Of a stretch of DNA of 64,000 nt, positions 30,341 to 45,291 are shown in pieces. The DNA lies in the NCBI RefSeq assembly GCF_037975245.1, contig NC_092566.1, forward strand, positions 11,237,501 through 11,301,500, given 5' to 3'. The notes beneath the pieces are model-generated. The model searched no databases, was not told the origin of the DNA, and saw nothing but the letters and a program-made list of their open reading frames with translations. Position 1 is the first letter of the stretch; the number at the start of each line of letters is the position of its first letter. The stretch is from Apostichopus japonicus. Its lineage: Eukaryota > Echinodermata > Holothuroidea > Aspidochirotida > Stichopodidae. The position numbers were made by a program, and so were the translations under genes.

Positions 30341-31164
30341 CTTCCTCCTCTCCCATCCCACTTTGAGAAATGTTCATATGACCAAGATAGCTTATTTTCA
30401 AAATGATGTTATATTTTGAAATTCATATTCAAGATATGTTTCTACAAATTTCATCATTATCTCTCTTGCTCTTTTCCTCCGAATTTTTGTGGACTCCTCA
30501 AACCTTCTTTAGCAACCCCTGCTTTAAATACCATGGGTGTAGGCTATTATACTAATGTGCTAAGTTAGACCTTGCAATAATTTGTCCTATACCAGAGGTT
30601 TCTCAATGATATTTCAAGGACGGGCAGACGGCCATCACTTGGGGTGGGGGAGCAGGGGTCAGAGAGAACCAAAGTATCGGGTTAACTCCTAAAAGTGTCC
30701 TCACACCCGATAACATAGTACAAAATTGTTGGTGGGTGTTTACTCGCGATTCTTTCGAGAAACCTTTCGCGGCCAGCAGACGGCCTATTTCTTGTAATGT
30801 TATTTATAACTCTCAAAATTGATGCCAGGTGATGGTATATTAATATTTTGCATTTCTACTTGCAAACATGTTTCTGAATTCAGTTTTGGAATAGGAATCG
30901 GGAGCCATTTGGTAGTTGGTCATTGCCCCCGACATCCGAAGCGAAAAGAGATCCAAACCTCTAAATACTTTTCACAGTACCAATGAACATCGGTCTGGCT
31001 ACTGTCAAACACCCCCCCCCCCCACACACACACACACCACCCCATCCCAAACTTGTCCCTATTCATGAAGTAATGGTCATCATTAATGACCAGAAATTTC
31101 CGCATCCGAAAAATTGCTACAAGATATCAAAAGTACTTTCCCAGAGACTCTGATCTTCGAAATT

Positions 31165-31286
31165 AGTTATTGAGGATTATTGAAGATTATTGAACAGATT
31201 ATTGGAGGATTACTGGATTATTGACTATTGGATTATTTTTGGACTATTTGGACTATTTGGACTATTGGACTATTGGATTATTGAAC
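31165..31286 (+). repeat. GATTATTG / GGACTATTT repeat
   Basis: Short tandem copies of ATTATTGA, then three of TTTGGACTA, then GGACTATT. Confidence 0.85.
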
Positions 31287-32343
31287 AGATCATTAAAAAT
31301 CTCAGGATGGGTTACTACGTGTTTCCAGTGGCAGTAAGATGCTGTCGAAGTTTAATCATTGCTGACCAATTATTTGCCTTGCATATTTGAAGTGAAAACT
31401 GGTCACCTCTAACAGCATAGGCTTTTCATGTTCATAAGCAGCAGCTCACTAATCCGAGAAAGTTACCCTCTCAACCGAACAGTCTTTAACAATGGTGTTG
31501 TAACAGCACTCTCTGATGGAACAAGAGTGACCTAATTTAGAAGGGCTGAGCCTATATTTATTGCCCCACAGTTCCCCCAACGGAGTAAATGTGCAGCGAT
31601 GTACCAATGAACCCCACCCAATTATCCACATCTCCGACCTCAAATATCAAATAGGAAAATATTATTGTTTGTGACGGATATATGTTGATGGGAATGACGC
31701 TCTTTCGCTCATTTGAGATACAATTTCCTTCGGATAAAACCCCTTAAAATGTCTGCCTTATATATAGCTGTGATAATAAAGGTGATAAACCGCCTACATA
31801 TCAACACCACAAAGACACTCATCGAAATGGTACACAAATTTTGAATCATAACCAAAAGTTGTAAAATGGTCACATTACGTGTCTTTCTTTCAAGACACTC
31901 ATGCCATAAAAAAAGAAAAGAATGTAACTAGCAAACTTCACCGTAGGCCTAAATCGAACAAAATATTGGCCCCATTAGCTTGTCATAGCATGACGGCTTC
32001 TATCTAGCGTTCCTCTTTCTGCTTTTGGTCTCTTGGAGTGAAGAGTTATGGTCTCCATTTATCATGACTCAGCATAAATCACGATATATTATCATTAAGT
32101 GTAGGATATCTGTCGTGGTGTTTGACAGCTTAGTTTATCTGTTGACATCAAATGGAGACAGTAGAGGGTACCGCGAGGGAGAATCTTCCGCCAATGGAGT
32201 ATCACTCCGCATCGATAACTAACACGGTTAGTTAGGAGTCAAATTGCCACAGTTTTCTCTGTCTCAAGGTCAATATGGCCAATCAAGTCGCAACAATTTT
32301 CGTTCATCACGTCGAGTGTCTTTACTTTACTGAAACTTCTTAA

Positions 32344-32380
32344 AGGAGACGCAAACCCAACCATCATCAATAGTCATTCT
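32344..32380 (+). mobile_element. Solo end of the 37.7-kb TTAA element family
   Basis: TTAA at 32340-32343 is followed by AGGAGACGCAAACCCAACCA, which closely matches the ends of the element at 37692-38202. No matching opposite end is visible downstream, so this is a truncated copy or one whose other end has decayed. Confidence 0.45.
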
Positions 32381-32420
32381 GATAGAGATTACTGCGATGA
32401 ACAGCTTCCCCTAACAGATA

Positions 32421-32717
32421 GAAACATTCTTATTCCATTTGAGAGATATAACCGATTTAATGTTCCTTTCACACAAAGAAACATTCTTATTCCATTATGT
32501 TCCTTTCACACAAGAAACATTCTTATTCCATTTGAGAGATATAACCGATTTAATGTTCCTTTCACACAAAGAAACATTCTTATTCCATTATGTTCCTTTC
32601 ACACAAGAAACATTCTTATTCCATTTGAGAGATATAACAGATTTAATGTTCCTTTCACACAAGAAACATTCTAATTCCATTTGAGAGATATAACAGATAT
32701 AATGTTCCTTTCACAGA
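32421..32717 (+). repeat. Composite tandem repeat (57 + 36 bp)
   Basis: Units starting GAAACATTCTTATTCCATT alternate between a 57-bp form with GAGAGATATAAC(C/A)GAT and a 36-bp form lacking it, giving a 93-bp higher-order unit present about twice plus a decayed copy. Confidence 0.95.
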
Positions 32718-33442
32718 GGGAACTGAAGACTTAAGTAAATATGACATCGTTGAGCCAAATGTGCGTCATGTTTTTGTGTTTTTCGTTATTTATTAATAAC
32801 AAACTTAAAATGTTTTTCAAAACTATTTGCGGTAGTATGATATCACAGAGTTACAACATTAGAGTCCCTATAAATCTTGTAAGGAAAAATATCCTAAAAA
32901 GAAAAATACAATTGTCAGTAACATAGGGAATGAATGAAAACACATCTGACACCTAGACATGACCTTTAAACCAGGCTATCTCGCTAACCGTAGCAAGAAT
33001 CTTATAAGCTGAATGATCAGTGGTATCTACATGCATTGCGTTGTTTCAAAGCAACCACTCCTCTTCAGAGCATCACAACACATCACTAAAATAACACGCG
33101 GTTAGTGTGCATTTGCTTGCCAACAGATCGTCTGCATGGACCATTTGTTCATGCAAACAATGTCGTGCATGTCAGCACTCGTTTGCAACAGTTTTATAAC
33201 AGGAGCAAATTTGAAACTTCCCTCTATCTACCAGAGACTTTCAATTCACAACTTTGATGGAAATCTAATTGCCACAGACCTTTTGCTCAACATTATCTGT
33301 CACTATCATTGTTAATCAATGGGAAGTTTAAACCACCTCCGCTAGAATGTCCTCGAAAACATTTAGCAACTAGCATTATTCTATAGAGTACTTCTAAGAA
33401 AAATTCTTCGAAGATAGAATAGAGCCTTGGTACAAAGAAATA

Positions 33443-35486
33443 CCACAAAACTTGAGCACTCACTCATAACCCCAGTCCCACAACATCGTGACTGTAACCA
33501 CACAACTTGAGCACTCACTCATAACCCCAGTCCCACAACATCGTTATTGTAATCACACAACTTGAGCACTCACTCATAATTCCAGTCCCACAACATCGTG
33601 ACTGTAACCACACAACTTGAGCACTCACTCATAACCCCAGTCCCACAACATCGTATCTGTAATCACACAACTTGAGCACTCACTCATAACCCCAGTCCCA
33701 CAACATCGTGGCTGTAATCACACAACTTGAGCACTCACTCTAACCCCAGTCCCACAACATCGTGACTGTAATCACACAACTTGAGCACTCACTCATAACC
33801 CCAGTCCCACAACATCGTTACTGTAATCACACAACTTGAGCAATGACTCATAACTCCAGTCCCACAATATCGTGACTGTAACCACACAACTTGAGCACTC
33901 ACTCATAACCCCAGTCCCACAACATCGTGGCTGTAATCACACAACTTGAGCACTCACTCTAACCCCAGTCCCACAACATCGTGACTGTAATCACACAACT
34001 TGAGCACTCACTCATAACCCCAGTCCCACAACATCGTTACTGTAATCACACAACTTGAGCATTCACTCATAACCCCAGTCCCACAACATCGTGACTGTAA
34101 TCACACAACTTAAGCACTCACTCATAACCCCAGTCCCACAACATCGTGACTGTAATCACACAACTTGAGCACTCACTCATAACCCCAGTCCAACAACATC
34201 GTGGCTGTAATCACACAACTTGAGCATTCACTCATAACCCCAGTCCCACAACATCGTGGCTGTAATCACACAACTTGAGCATTTACTCATAACCCCACTA
34301 CCCCAGTCCCACAACATCGTGACTGTAATCACACAACTTGAGCACTCACTCCTAACCCCAGTCCCACAACATCGTTATTGTAATCACACAACTTGAGCAC
34401 TCACTCATAATTCCAGTCCCACAACATCGTGACTGTAACCACACAACTTGAGCACTCACTCATAACCCCAGTCCCACAACATCGTATCTGTAATCACACA
34501 ACTTGAGCACTCACTCATAACCCCAGTCCCACAACATCGTGGCTGTAATCACACAACTTGAGCACTCACTCTAACCCCAGTCCCACAACATCGTGACTGT
34601 AATCACACAACTTGAGCACTCACTCATAACCCCAGTCCCACAACATCGTTACTGTAATCACACAACTTGAGCAATGACTCATAACTCCAGTCCCACAATA
34701 TCGTGACTGTAACCACACAACTTGAGCACTCACTCATAACCCCAGTCCCACAACATCGTGGCTGTAATCACACAACTTGAGCACTCACTCTAACCCCAGT
34801 CCCACAACATCGTGACTGTAATCACACAACTTGAGCACTCACTCATAACCCCAGTCCCACAACATCGTTACTGTAATCACACAACTTGAGCATTCACTCA
34901 TAACCCCAGTCCCACAACATCGTGACTGTAATCACACAACTTAAGCACTCACTCATAACCCCAGTCCCACAACATCGTGACTGTAATCACACAACTTGAG
35001 CACTCACTCATAACCCCAGTCCAACAACATCGTGGCTGTAATCACACAACTTGAGCATTCACTCATAACCCCAGTCCCACAACATCGTGGCTGTAATCAC
35101 ACAACTTGAGCATTTACTCATAACCCCACTACCCCAGTCCCACAACATCGTGACTGTAATCACACAACTTGAGCACTCACTCCTAACCCCAGTCCCACAA
35201 CATCGTGGCTGTAATCACACAACTTGAGCATTCACTCATAACCCCACTACCCCAGTCCCACAACATCGTGACTGTAATCACACAACTTGAGCACTCACTC
35301 ATAACAGTATCGGGTGCATAACCCCAGTCCCACAACATCGTGGCTGTAATCACACAACTTGAGCATTCACTCATAACCCCACTACCCCAGTCCCACAACA
35401 TCGTGACTGTAATCACACAACTTGAGCACTCACTCATAACAGTATCGGGTGCATAACCCCAGTCCCACAACATCGTGACTGTAATC
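33443..35486 (+). repeat. 55-bp minisatellite, about 2.0 kb, with 831-bp higher-order period
   Basis: About 37 units of roughly ACACAACTTGAGCACTCACT + CATAACCCCAGTCCCACAAC + ATCGTGACTGTAATC. Variant units recur in the same order 831 bp apart (GTTATTG at 33543 and 34374; CCTAACCCC at 34351 and 35182), showing a block duplication. The 3' end has a different 135-bp composite unit with an AGTATCGGGTGCAT insert. A 55-bp unit shifts frame every copy, so it does not encode a repeat protein. Confidence 0.97.
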
Positions 35487-36143
35487 GGTCTGGTAACGGC
35501 GAGATCATATAACGGTGTTAGAATCACAGGTCCCTTCTAAAGGGAATAGATACTGCATATTGTCCTGATTAAAGGTTGTTATAATTGTGTATAGTTCTGG
35601 GAATACTACTGAAAGTTAAAAGCATGTATACGTTTGTGGAAAGCACTCCGTCGGTGAACTATCACCACTCTCGTCGTACGAGCTAACATGATAGATCGAC
35701 AGTTTATGGCCACAGTGTCTTCTTTTTGCGAGGATCACTTTGATAAGGCAATTCGACCCCTGTAGGTTTCAATCATTGCCATATATGAGGCTCGAGAAAA
35801 CGTTTTAAATCTTGAAAAAAAGCTTTTTATTCTTGGAACAATCTGTTGGAAAACTGTCTCCGCTAGCCACAAAAATATCAATACGTAACTAGCACGTTCA
35901 ATAGCTAACAAGATTCGCTCGGAGTCAAGTTGCTTGCCTTTTCCTACGCTGTGATCAATATCCCAAGTCAGGAGTTTCATGCTGGTTTTCAGTCATTCCT
36001 AAATGTTTGCTAGAGACGTGTTCAATCTCTTTATACGAGGATAGAATGACTCCATTCCATCTTGCCTGCATGATAGTACTCCTCCCGGTATATTTAGATG
36101 AAACTTCCATCACCAACCATACCAATGTTAACTATATCAGTAT

Positions 36144-36515
<372 letters not shown>

Positions 36516-37691
36516 CGAGTACCATGGTGTGGATGCTATACATGTGTTGATGAACAGTGTTGTTTATTTAACAGTGGTGTATATTTCCATACATTTCAGG
36601 TACATGTTTTGAAACTGCAGATCTCGGTTAACATGGAAGGCAATTGATTAAATCGTCTGAAAGAAAGTCGGTAATATGTTAAAATAAGAAAGTTGTTTAT
36701 GAATCTGTTATCGATGAAATTCAACTTACGGATTATCAACGACGGCAATGATCAATTTCATTATTCTTAATGGGCTTGTGAAAACTCAAGCTGCACTTGA
36801 GGCGCACAAGAGAGTAACTTATATATTAATATACACGAAGACCTTATTGGTCAATCATTTCCACAGCTTACAACGTTCCACTTGAAGGCCTGTTCAGCAA
36901 AGAGTAGGCTACCAATATAACTTGTGTATATCTAACGAACGCCAAAGACAATTCTCCTTAATTTTGTTTCTCCAGTGGAAGCTAGCGATCCGCCTTTATT
37001 GTATTGTGTTAGTGACTTATCAGTTACACCGAGGCCCCGCCCATATTGAAACAGTCAGATTTTGAATACATAGCTGACTAATATGGATAGAGAGGTCCGA
37101 TCTACATGAGATGTAAAACGAGGATCGGCATGGTTAACCCTGACTATAGTCATTTTAGATCACGTTTTGACCACTTCTTTTGATTTGATCCCGAAAACGC
37201 CTACCTTACTCGCCTGTTGAGTCAGTCAACGAAACTGTATACTGGCCAAAGGTCTAACTCTTTGAATTTGTGATGCACAATTTGCAAGAACTTTAAAGCA
37301 CCCAACTAGACTTTTTTTGTTGACATTTTAACAAAATTTGACAATATTTTATGTTTCAGTGCACCTGAGTGAAAACTCCTCCAGTTATGTTGTGACATTA
37401 CATTGGGTTGAATGGGCATTCAAAATAGACTGGAAGAAACGCCATTTTTGTTCTATTTGTGTTTTTCTATTTATTTATTTCTTTCTTGGGAACATCTGCT
37501 GAGCAGAAAAAGACAAATAAAAGAGGCTAAAAAGAACTAAAGTTTCCTCACAATCGATAATCGTCATAATTTGAGGAAAATCACACATCGTCGTCAGCCT
37601 GTCAACTTCCTGGAGGGAGATTGTCTGACTTTTATCAATTATCGATCACGTCGAACCCACATCTTATTGTACAAGACATTGCATTTTTTAA

Positions 37692-38202
37692 GTGAGACAC
37701 AAATCCAACCACCACCTTTATTTTATATAGCAGGGATCTTTGTGAAGGACAACTCCCTTTAAAATCTAAAAACAGAGGAGATATTCTAGTTAAAAGTCGT
37801 GTCTGGAAGTTGCCTTCTTATAAATATGTGACGTCATAGCGGGTCAGAAACCTTTACCCTTCTCTTTGTTTTTCTTGTCATATTTTTCAAGTAATTTGTT
37901 AACTGTGACGACACTGAAACGAATGTCATCATGTATATGTCATGTTAAGAGCTCTTATATTTAGATTCAGCATCTCCATCTCCAATACACAAACTAAACA
38001 TTGTATTAAATGAAGCACGAGGGACTCGATGACGTCATAGTTATACTTGATCAAGTCTTCAGCCTTGCGCATGTGTGAAGAGATATAAAAGCTGTGACAT
38101 CTCTTAAGTGGAACATATTATATAGCTGCTTGGGGAAGTTGTTCCTGACATTTATATCTATCTAACCTAGACCAATAACGATGATTTGGGTTTGTGTCTC
38201 CC
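37692..38202. mobile_element. 511-bp non-autonomous element with TTAA flanks
   Basis: The left end GTGAGACACAAATCCAACCA and the right end (as reverse complement) GGGAGACACAAACCCAAATC form imperfect inverted repeats, each bordered outside by TTAA (37688-37691 and 38203-38206). The same end sequence occurs singly at 32344. No ORF of note inside. Two TGACGTCA palindromes lie in it. Confidence 0.6.
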
Positions 38203-39484
38203 TTAAGATTGCGTGTACATGGTTACATACTTTTACGACTGGTAAAAGTCCAGATATAGGCCTACAACAGCTAGGGTTACTTGTAAACGTCGAATAGGTA
38301 TGTAGTACGCAATATACCATGTGCAAATAATGTACGTCAATTTTATTATGTTTCTTTAGGTTTTCAATGTGGATTTTGTATTAAAATATTTCGATTAAGC
38401 TCTAAAACGAATGGGTTCTTTCACTCTACAAGGGCTAAATTTGGTAGAATTCACTCTGAAATTATTCCTCTAAAGATTGATCAATATTAAAGTGCGTTGT
38501 TCCTCAGGATCGCTATGAAGGATTTTTGCTCGCACCCAAAACGTGCAATGATTTTGGTGTAACAATAACGTAGAACAGGCTTCATATGCCTGTGTTATAT
38601 GCTAGTATAGTTTTCACGTTTTGAGGGTGTCGCGGATAGTGACTATAATTTAGGGGAGTAAATTTCACTCAAATTACCTGATTGCAGAGTCACTTCATGA
38701 TGAATTAAACTCTTCAACCAGTGGGTGTTTTCATTCTATTAGCCATATAATTGCAAGAATTGAGAAAAATACTGTATGCCCTCCTCTCTGAATGGGTGAA
38801 TTCTCACTGTTTGGAATTAAAAGTCTACGTTATGCAAATCACCAACGCCCTATAGATGTGGACCACCTATAAAGTGAGGATTTAGGACTAAGGCACATAA
38901 AATAAATCATAAGATTTTCGTCCTTTTGAACAGTACGAATTGCAATATTCAATATTTTACAAGGAATGTGCATCTGAAACAAACAGTTTCATCAAACTTT
39001 GCGTGGATCGGTGTTTCCTCCTTCTTCTTGTTCTTCACTTTTATTTTTTAGGCGTCGAAAACAAGACAAACAACCAGTGTTTTTCGCGTCAATTTATCAT
39101 CAACATGTTTGCGTGTGATAAAATGTCTAAACATACTATTTTTCGGTAACCATCGGTTCATAGTTCATCTTGTGATTGAAGTCTTTTGGGGATTGACCAC
39201 AATATACATCTTGCTTTATGACAAATATGCAACAATCTACGTGAATAATTGAAATATCAAAGGTACATCAATGTAGCTATAATAGTTATGGCGCTTCCTT
39301 TTCATTGCTGCACCGAAAGTCGGTTGATATAGTGAGTTTTTAATTAAATATTTTTATTGCGAATAATCATCAATCAAATCTTTAATTTATAGAACAGCCA
39401 ATTTTTTCTTCAAATTCACAGTTTGTATGTGTTTATTAATTGTAGCTGTACATGGGATCCATTAATGACTCATTTATCATATAT

Positions 39485-39876
<392 letters not shown>

Positions 39877-40511
39877 CACCGAGATAACATAGAAAGCTAG
39901 TCACATCCATGGTGCTCAATGCCTGCTGTTGTATTTATTATGTATAACCTATATATTTTACAAGATTTAGTGATACCCTTGACAAACAAATTAGCGATCT
40001 CCTCTCTCAGTGGCCTCAAAAAAGTGTGTTTTTAGGGAGATATGCCATAAAAAATAAACTCCTTACATCGCACCTCCTTTTGCTTTTCTTTTAACCTTTA
40101 TTTTCTTTATTTTTTTTATCTCTGCTCCCTTAATCAGAAAGTTAATCTGTCTTTGATTTATGGTAGAATGTTGTCGGATCGCTCTCACATCAAGAATGAT
40201 TAGATTTGATATAAGTCATCATAAAGTTACTTCACCTACCTTTTAAGGGTGATAACCATTCTATATTAAACTAATAAATCAGCCTCGATAGACGACAAAG
40301 TAACACAGATGATGTCGTTGGAATAATTCATCTTATGGGCAAAGACGAAGTAACTTATTCATCTCTCTTCGTTGTTTTCACGTCCAGTTAAGAGGATGAT
40401 AGTTAGTTCGGGCACGATGTCGTCAGTCTCAATGAGATTGTCTTCATATGATAGTCATCATCTTTAGCTTCTATGACAGAGATAAGTGTGAAGAACATCT
40501 TCCCCAAACAG

Positions 40512-40521
40512 CTATATATAA

Positions 40522-40611
<90 letters not shown>

Positions 40612-40627
40612 GTATATGTATATATAT
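40512..40627 (+). repeat. (TA)n microsatellite
   Basis: About 115 bp with a few CATATA and GTATAT interruptions at the 3' side. Confidence 0.95.
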
Positions 40628-43600
40628 CAAGCCTGTGCCTCTCGGTGGTTCGCGACCGTTCCACAACGTTTTATTATTTTATTTCCTGGAGTTTTTTTTT
40701 TCTTTCATGTACAATTTTGATATAATAACGACCTTGTATACCACTAACAGTTCATTCCTCTCGATATGCCACCTTTGTCGACTATATCATTCGCCCTCTA
40801 TTACAGTTTGACAAGATATTGTCTCCATTTCTAAATCCGGGTAAAGCGGTGGTAGAACACAGGCTCATAAATCAGACAAAATTTATTTCTTGAGCAAAGT
40901 TGCGAGCCTTTCGGCTGGTAACGACTCGCAATATACATCTGGTCGTCTGAGGGCCTGCGACAGGTCATTTATCACATAACATAGGGGGCAGTAAAAGGCA
41001 GATTAATGACGCGAATGGAGAGTGGGAGATCCATCATCGTGCATCGACAGGCCATTGGCGAAGATAAAGAAAATCTAGACGATCATGAACTACCTACAAC
41101 AAACAGTCGACTTACAAGCCGATTGTATACCTTTGTCAGGTTTAGGCCCGCCGCAACCATCGAATGATATGACGGAAGTTTCATGTCTCAAATTGATTTG
41201 ATAGTCAATCCCGAACGTTTGCTGTGAACGTTTGCGGAATAATGTACCAAAAATATGACATTTTTCTGTATGATTGCTAAGCCACACACAACATTGTCCA
41301 ACACGGTCTTGTTATTGTTGTGTTTGTCTTTTGTTTTTGTTTTCTAAATAGAAAGAACCATGAAACCACGCAAGGATTATGAGAGGACACATAATTGTCA
41401 ACTACACAATCATTAGGTGCCTGGTTGAAATGACTGTCCCAGTAACCAGACTTTGTTGACCTATGTATCCAAAATTTTGCCGCTGTACAGTGGTCATAAG
41501 CGTGGTCTTTATCTTCGAGTTAGATATCTCTGATTTGGGATGTAGGAAATGAGGCCATGTGTCTATTTGTTACCAGTTTCAAGACAGTTTTGTTCACCGT
41601 TGGTCATATAGGCTACATGTACTGCAGCTGACCCTATTTCATAAAGTGGTCATTATGCTGACTGCGGCAACCTCGATAGTCGAATGTGGAAGTTAGATAA
41701 TTGTCCCAGCTGGAGCATTTGGAATTACGAGACTATAGTCGTCATTTTCTGAACATGCATAGAGGAATATAGCCATTCGGTTTTACTACACTCAAATTCA
41801 CGCGTGTACGTAGGGGTATATTTGTGTAACTATAGTTGTGCAGCTAAGTCCGGCAGAAGCCACAATACTTTGAAGATCGCAACGTCAACGAACAGTTACT
41901 TAGGTACGGGTTACTTTCCCCTATACAGAATCACTAAATCATCGCGCAGAATTGTAGTCATCATCAAAAGTGGTGGTAAGTACATGGTCGCTTGGAGACA
42001 TGCCTAGAGGCGGTGGAAGAGGATTCAATCTGGGGGCACAAACTTCGAGTGACAGTGGATCTTTATGACTTCAATTTGAAAGGGCAACCGAAAGGACATT
42101 TTCTAATCATTTTTATTCCAACATCATGGCAATTTTCATTACAGTATTGTATTTTAAATTTTAAATCGCAGAAATGCATTGGGGTACTTTTATTATCTCA
42201 ATAGCGACACTTTTGCCAAAAGTACAACCCTCTCCCTCCCCCCCCCTCCCGCTGACCATTCACAGTCCTTCGAGAGCTAATCGGTCAATAGCACTCACAT
42301 GCAAGTGTCATTGCAAGCAGTGTACAGTTGAGTACCTTAAATTTCTCCTAGTCACTGTTTTCTTCAAACGATTGGCGAAAAAGTTGAACTTTAAATACAT
42401 CGTATTCTGATTATTTCAAAGCAACCTTGATCATTAAACGTCTTCCTCAAAAACAAATTGAAATAAAATTAATATATTTGTAAAGTAACAGCCACAACAG
42501 GTCAAAGCAAATGTGATACCCGAAACGCACTTCTTAATATTATTTACCTACTGCCCTCTATTCCATAGAGTTATTTGGTTGAGTTGCACAGTCCAACGTA
42601 CGGTAGGTATGGTATTCAGATATATGTGGTTACGTCACATGTAAAGTAGAAAACAAGTGCAGCAACGCTGCAGAAGCTCAGCTAAACTTCTAATTTGAGA
42701 ACTTATTTTTTATTGGCAATATTTCTGAGCCCCCATTGCAAAAACAAAGAACCAACAGTATATGCATTTCGTAGCTTTCATTCATGCAATGATAGGACGA
42801 AAATGTAAAAGAAGTATTCCTCTGCAAACTCTGCAAAATGTTGCTGATTTCACGTTTTAATTGTGCTGACCCAAAATTGCTCACGAAAAAATGCACCCAT
42901 ACAATAATAGAACGACCTGCAGCTTATTCAGAAATGAGCTCAAGTGACATCAAATTTATGAAATATGCTCGAATGTGAAAACCCAACTCCGTCTCCCTCG
43001 TTCAGAATTATTTTGTTCTTAGTAATTAGTGGGGAGGTTGTGCAAATGTTTTAAACTATAATATGTAGTGGCAAGGTGGGGATTCCATATGCTCCAATAC
43101 AAGACATCTCTATTTGAAAAGTGGTTTCTTTACGATGTGTTTTTTTTTTTTTTTTTTTGCTGAGGAATATCTAATACATATATCATTCATGCCTTCAAGA
43201 CGAAGGTTGCCTTGTGTTTTTTGTCTAAATTAAGAAGGTTCATCACATGACACGCAAGTGATTGTGCTTGCGTCAGATTCGTTTTCAATCACCATCACCC
43301 CCCCCCCTTCTCAACCACACCCACCCTTCAGCTTTATGAATCTTTAACTACGTCACCGCCTTGGACAAAGAAGGCTGCAGAACAAATCCTAACACACCAG
43401 TCTTCGTATTATTCTGATTTATCACAGTCTTACTTCACCAAATATTCAGGACATTTTTGGTGTAAACAAGTAACGTAGCTTTTTTCAATTATGCTTTATT
43501 CTAAGAAAAAGTCGTTAGCCTGAGTTTCGTAAAACGACATCTGTTACGACAAAACTCCTTTAGAGATCGTCTGCGTTCATTATTCACCAGTCAAAATGGT

Positions 43601-45194
43601 TAAAGGACATTTTGTCGCGCTCTGAAAAACAGCAAAAGTCAGCCGAGGCCTTATGGGTACATCATTTCAATCATACTCTATTTCAAATTGTTTTCTTTAC
43701 TTATGAGTTTCCTACAACAATTCGATACATAAATGATCGGGGGTATTATTCTTCCAATACTTCATTAAAGGTGTTAATCATACGCTGGAAATTTTATGTA
43801 GACTGTACCCTTTATTCTATGTTTGGTTAGTAATAGGAACCATTCCACTTTTAACGGCGACGTAGAAGGAAATGGTTTTTATGTTTTCTTTGGGGAAAGA
43901 GGGGGGGGGAAGGTTGGTTGAAATGATTAAGAAATATCTCACTGTAAACAGTGTATGGTAAAAATAAAGAGACGTTATATTGATGTTCGTTTTTTATGTA
44001 TTCATATATACTGGTTCTCTGTACAAAAATTAATGTACATATGAGCGTAAAATATTGAACAAGCATATTTACATTATTACACGTACATATTTACATGTAA
44101 AGAGAAATCCTTAAAAATTGAATAACATTGCACCCTTATTAACTGTAAAGAAACCATTTTCAAAGGAGGTTAAGTTTCATTCGATTTTCAACAAAAAAAA
44201 AAGGAGAGGAAAAAATTCAAATTAAAAACCTACTTGTTAAGACGTAATGCGTTTTTCTGGGGTTTTTCAATATATCAGTTTAAACCATAAACAACTATGC
44301 TGTAATTTTAAACAAGACTACTAAATTGAAAGTGTTGATAAAGACTGACAGTCCACGGTATCAGATCCGCGAGAAAAAAAAATGATTACAGCAACCACAA
44401 TATGTAGCTAATAAATTACGTCAGGCAAAATTAAATATGGAGGGATCACATAACTCATATTGTTATCAACTCGAATGACTGGTTTACGATCGTTGGGAGT
44501 GGCAAGAACCCAAAGAGAGTTGTAAAATATTTGTGATTAATGTTCCCTGGACTATAATGAAGTAAATATATCAGACGTTTGCTGGCGAAGCATGTCGCAC
44601 AAAACAGACGTATGAATACAGCATTTAAACTCGAATGAACCCACACATGGCAAAACGACTGGAGGAAAAAGGTTAACTCGGTTGTCGAATATATTCTAAC
44701 AAAACAAATTAGATCTCCCATCCCCCCCCCCCCCCATTTCGTTTGAAATATGACTTAAAGAGTTTAAATTTGAACAAATGATAATCGAATGACTTTTGAA
44801 ATAAATAGGACTCTTGGTAAATATTACGCACTGCCCTTACCAGAATTTATCTGCCGAGAAAAAAGCAACCATGGATAATGTTTTGAGGGTATTATAGTAA
44901 CGCCAAAGACCATTTAATGTGACCCCACCCAATCCTACCATCAACCACCCACCCACCCCCTTAAAATACTTAAATCAGACATCATTAAACATTGAATTAT
45001 CTTAACCCTAGTGTTAAGTTCTTAACAATATACTATTATGATGGCATTCATATAGATACATACTAGAATATGTCTTTTAAGATCCCCGATTTCTTTTGTC
45101 AGGGAATTCCAGATCTTCCGAGTTTTGTCAAGTCACTTTTGTGTTATGAAATAAATTTCGGTATACTTTAAGAAAACATTATTACATGGAGTGT

Positions 45195-45200
45195 TTTATT
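45195..45200 (-). terminator. Candidate polyadenylation signal of the Nlz gene
   Basis: Reads AATAAA on the minus strand, 92 bp past the stop codon. It is the first canonical hexamer downstream of the coding region, implying a short 3' UTR ending near 45170-45185. Distal alternative sites cannot be excluded. Confidence 0.5.
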
Positions 45201-45291
45201 ACTCTGATAAAAAAAAAAACTCTCCCGTTTCATATTCTGTGATTGTTCAGGCTGAATCTAAAAGTTCAACACTTAACTTTGAAAATGTTCT

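Noticed and set aside
32439-32684. 81-codon ORF with a 31-residue repeat
   Set aside because: The 57- and 36-bp repeat units happen to be multiples of three. No homology or splice context supports coding.
33443-35486. CRISPR-like regular repeat array
   Set aside because: The units are contiguous and nearly identical over their whole length, with no unique spacers, in a eukaryotic genome.
35183-35527. 114-codon minus-strand ORF with repeated TMLWDWG
   Set aside because: Comes from the 3' part of the 55-bp minisatellite, where a 135-bp composite keeps frame locally. The rest of the array shifts frame.
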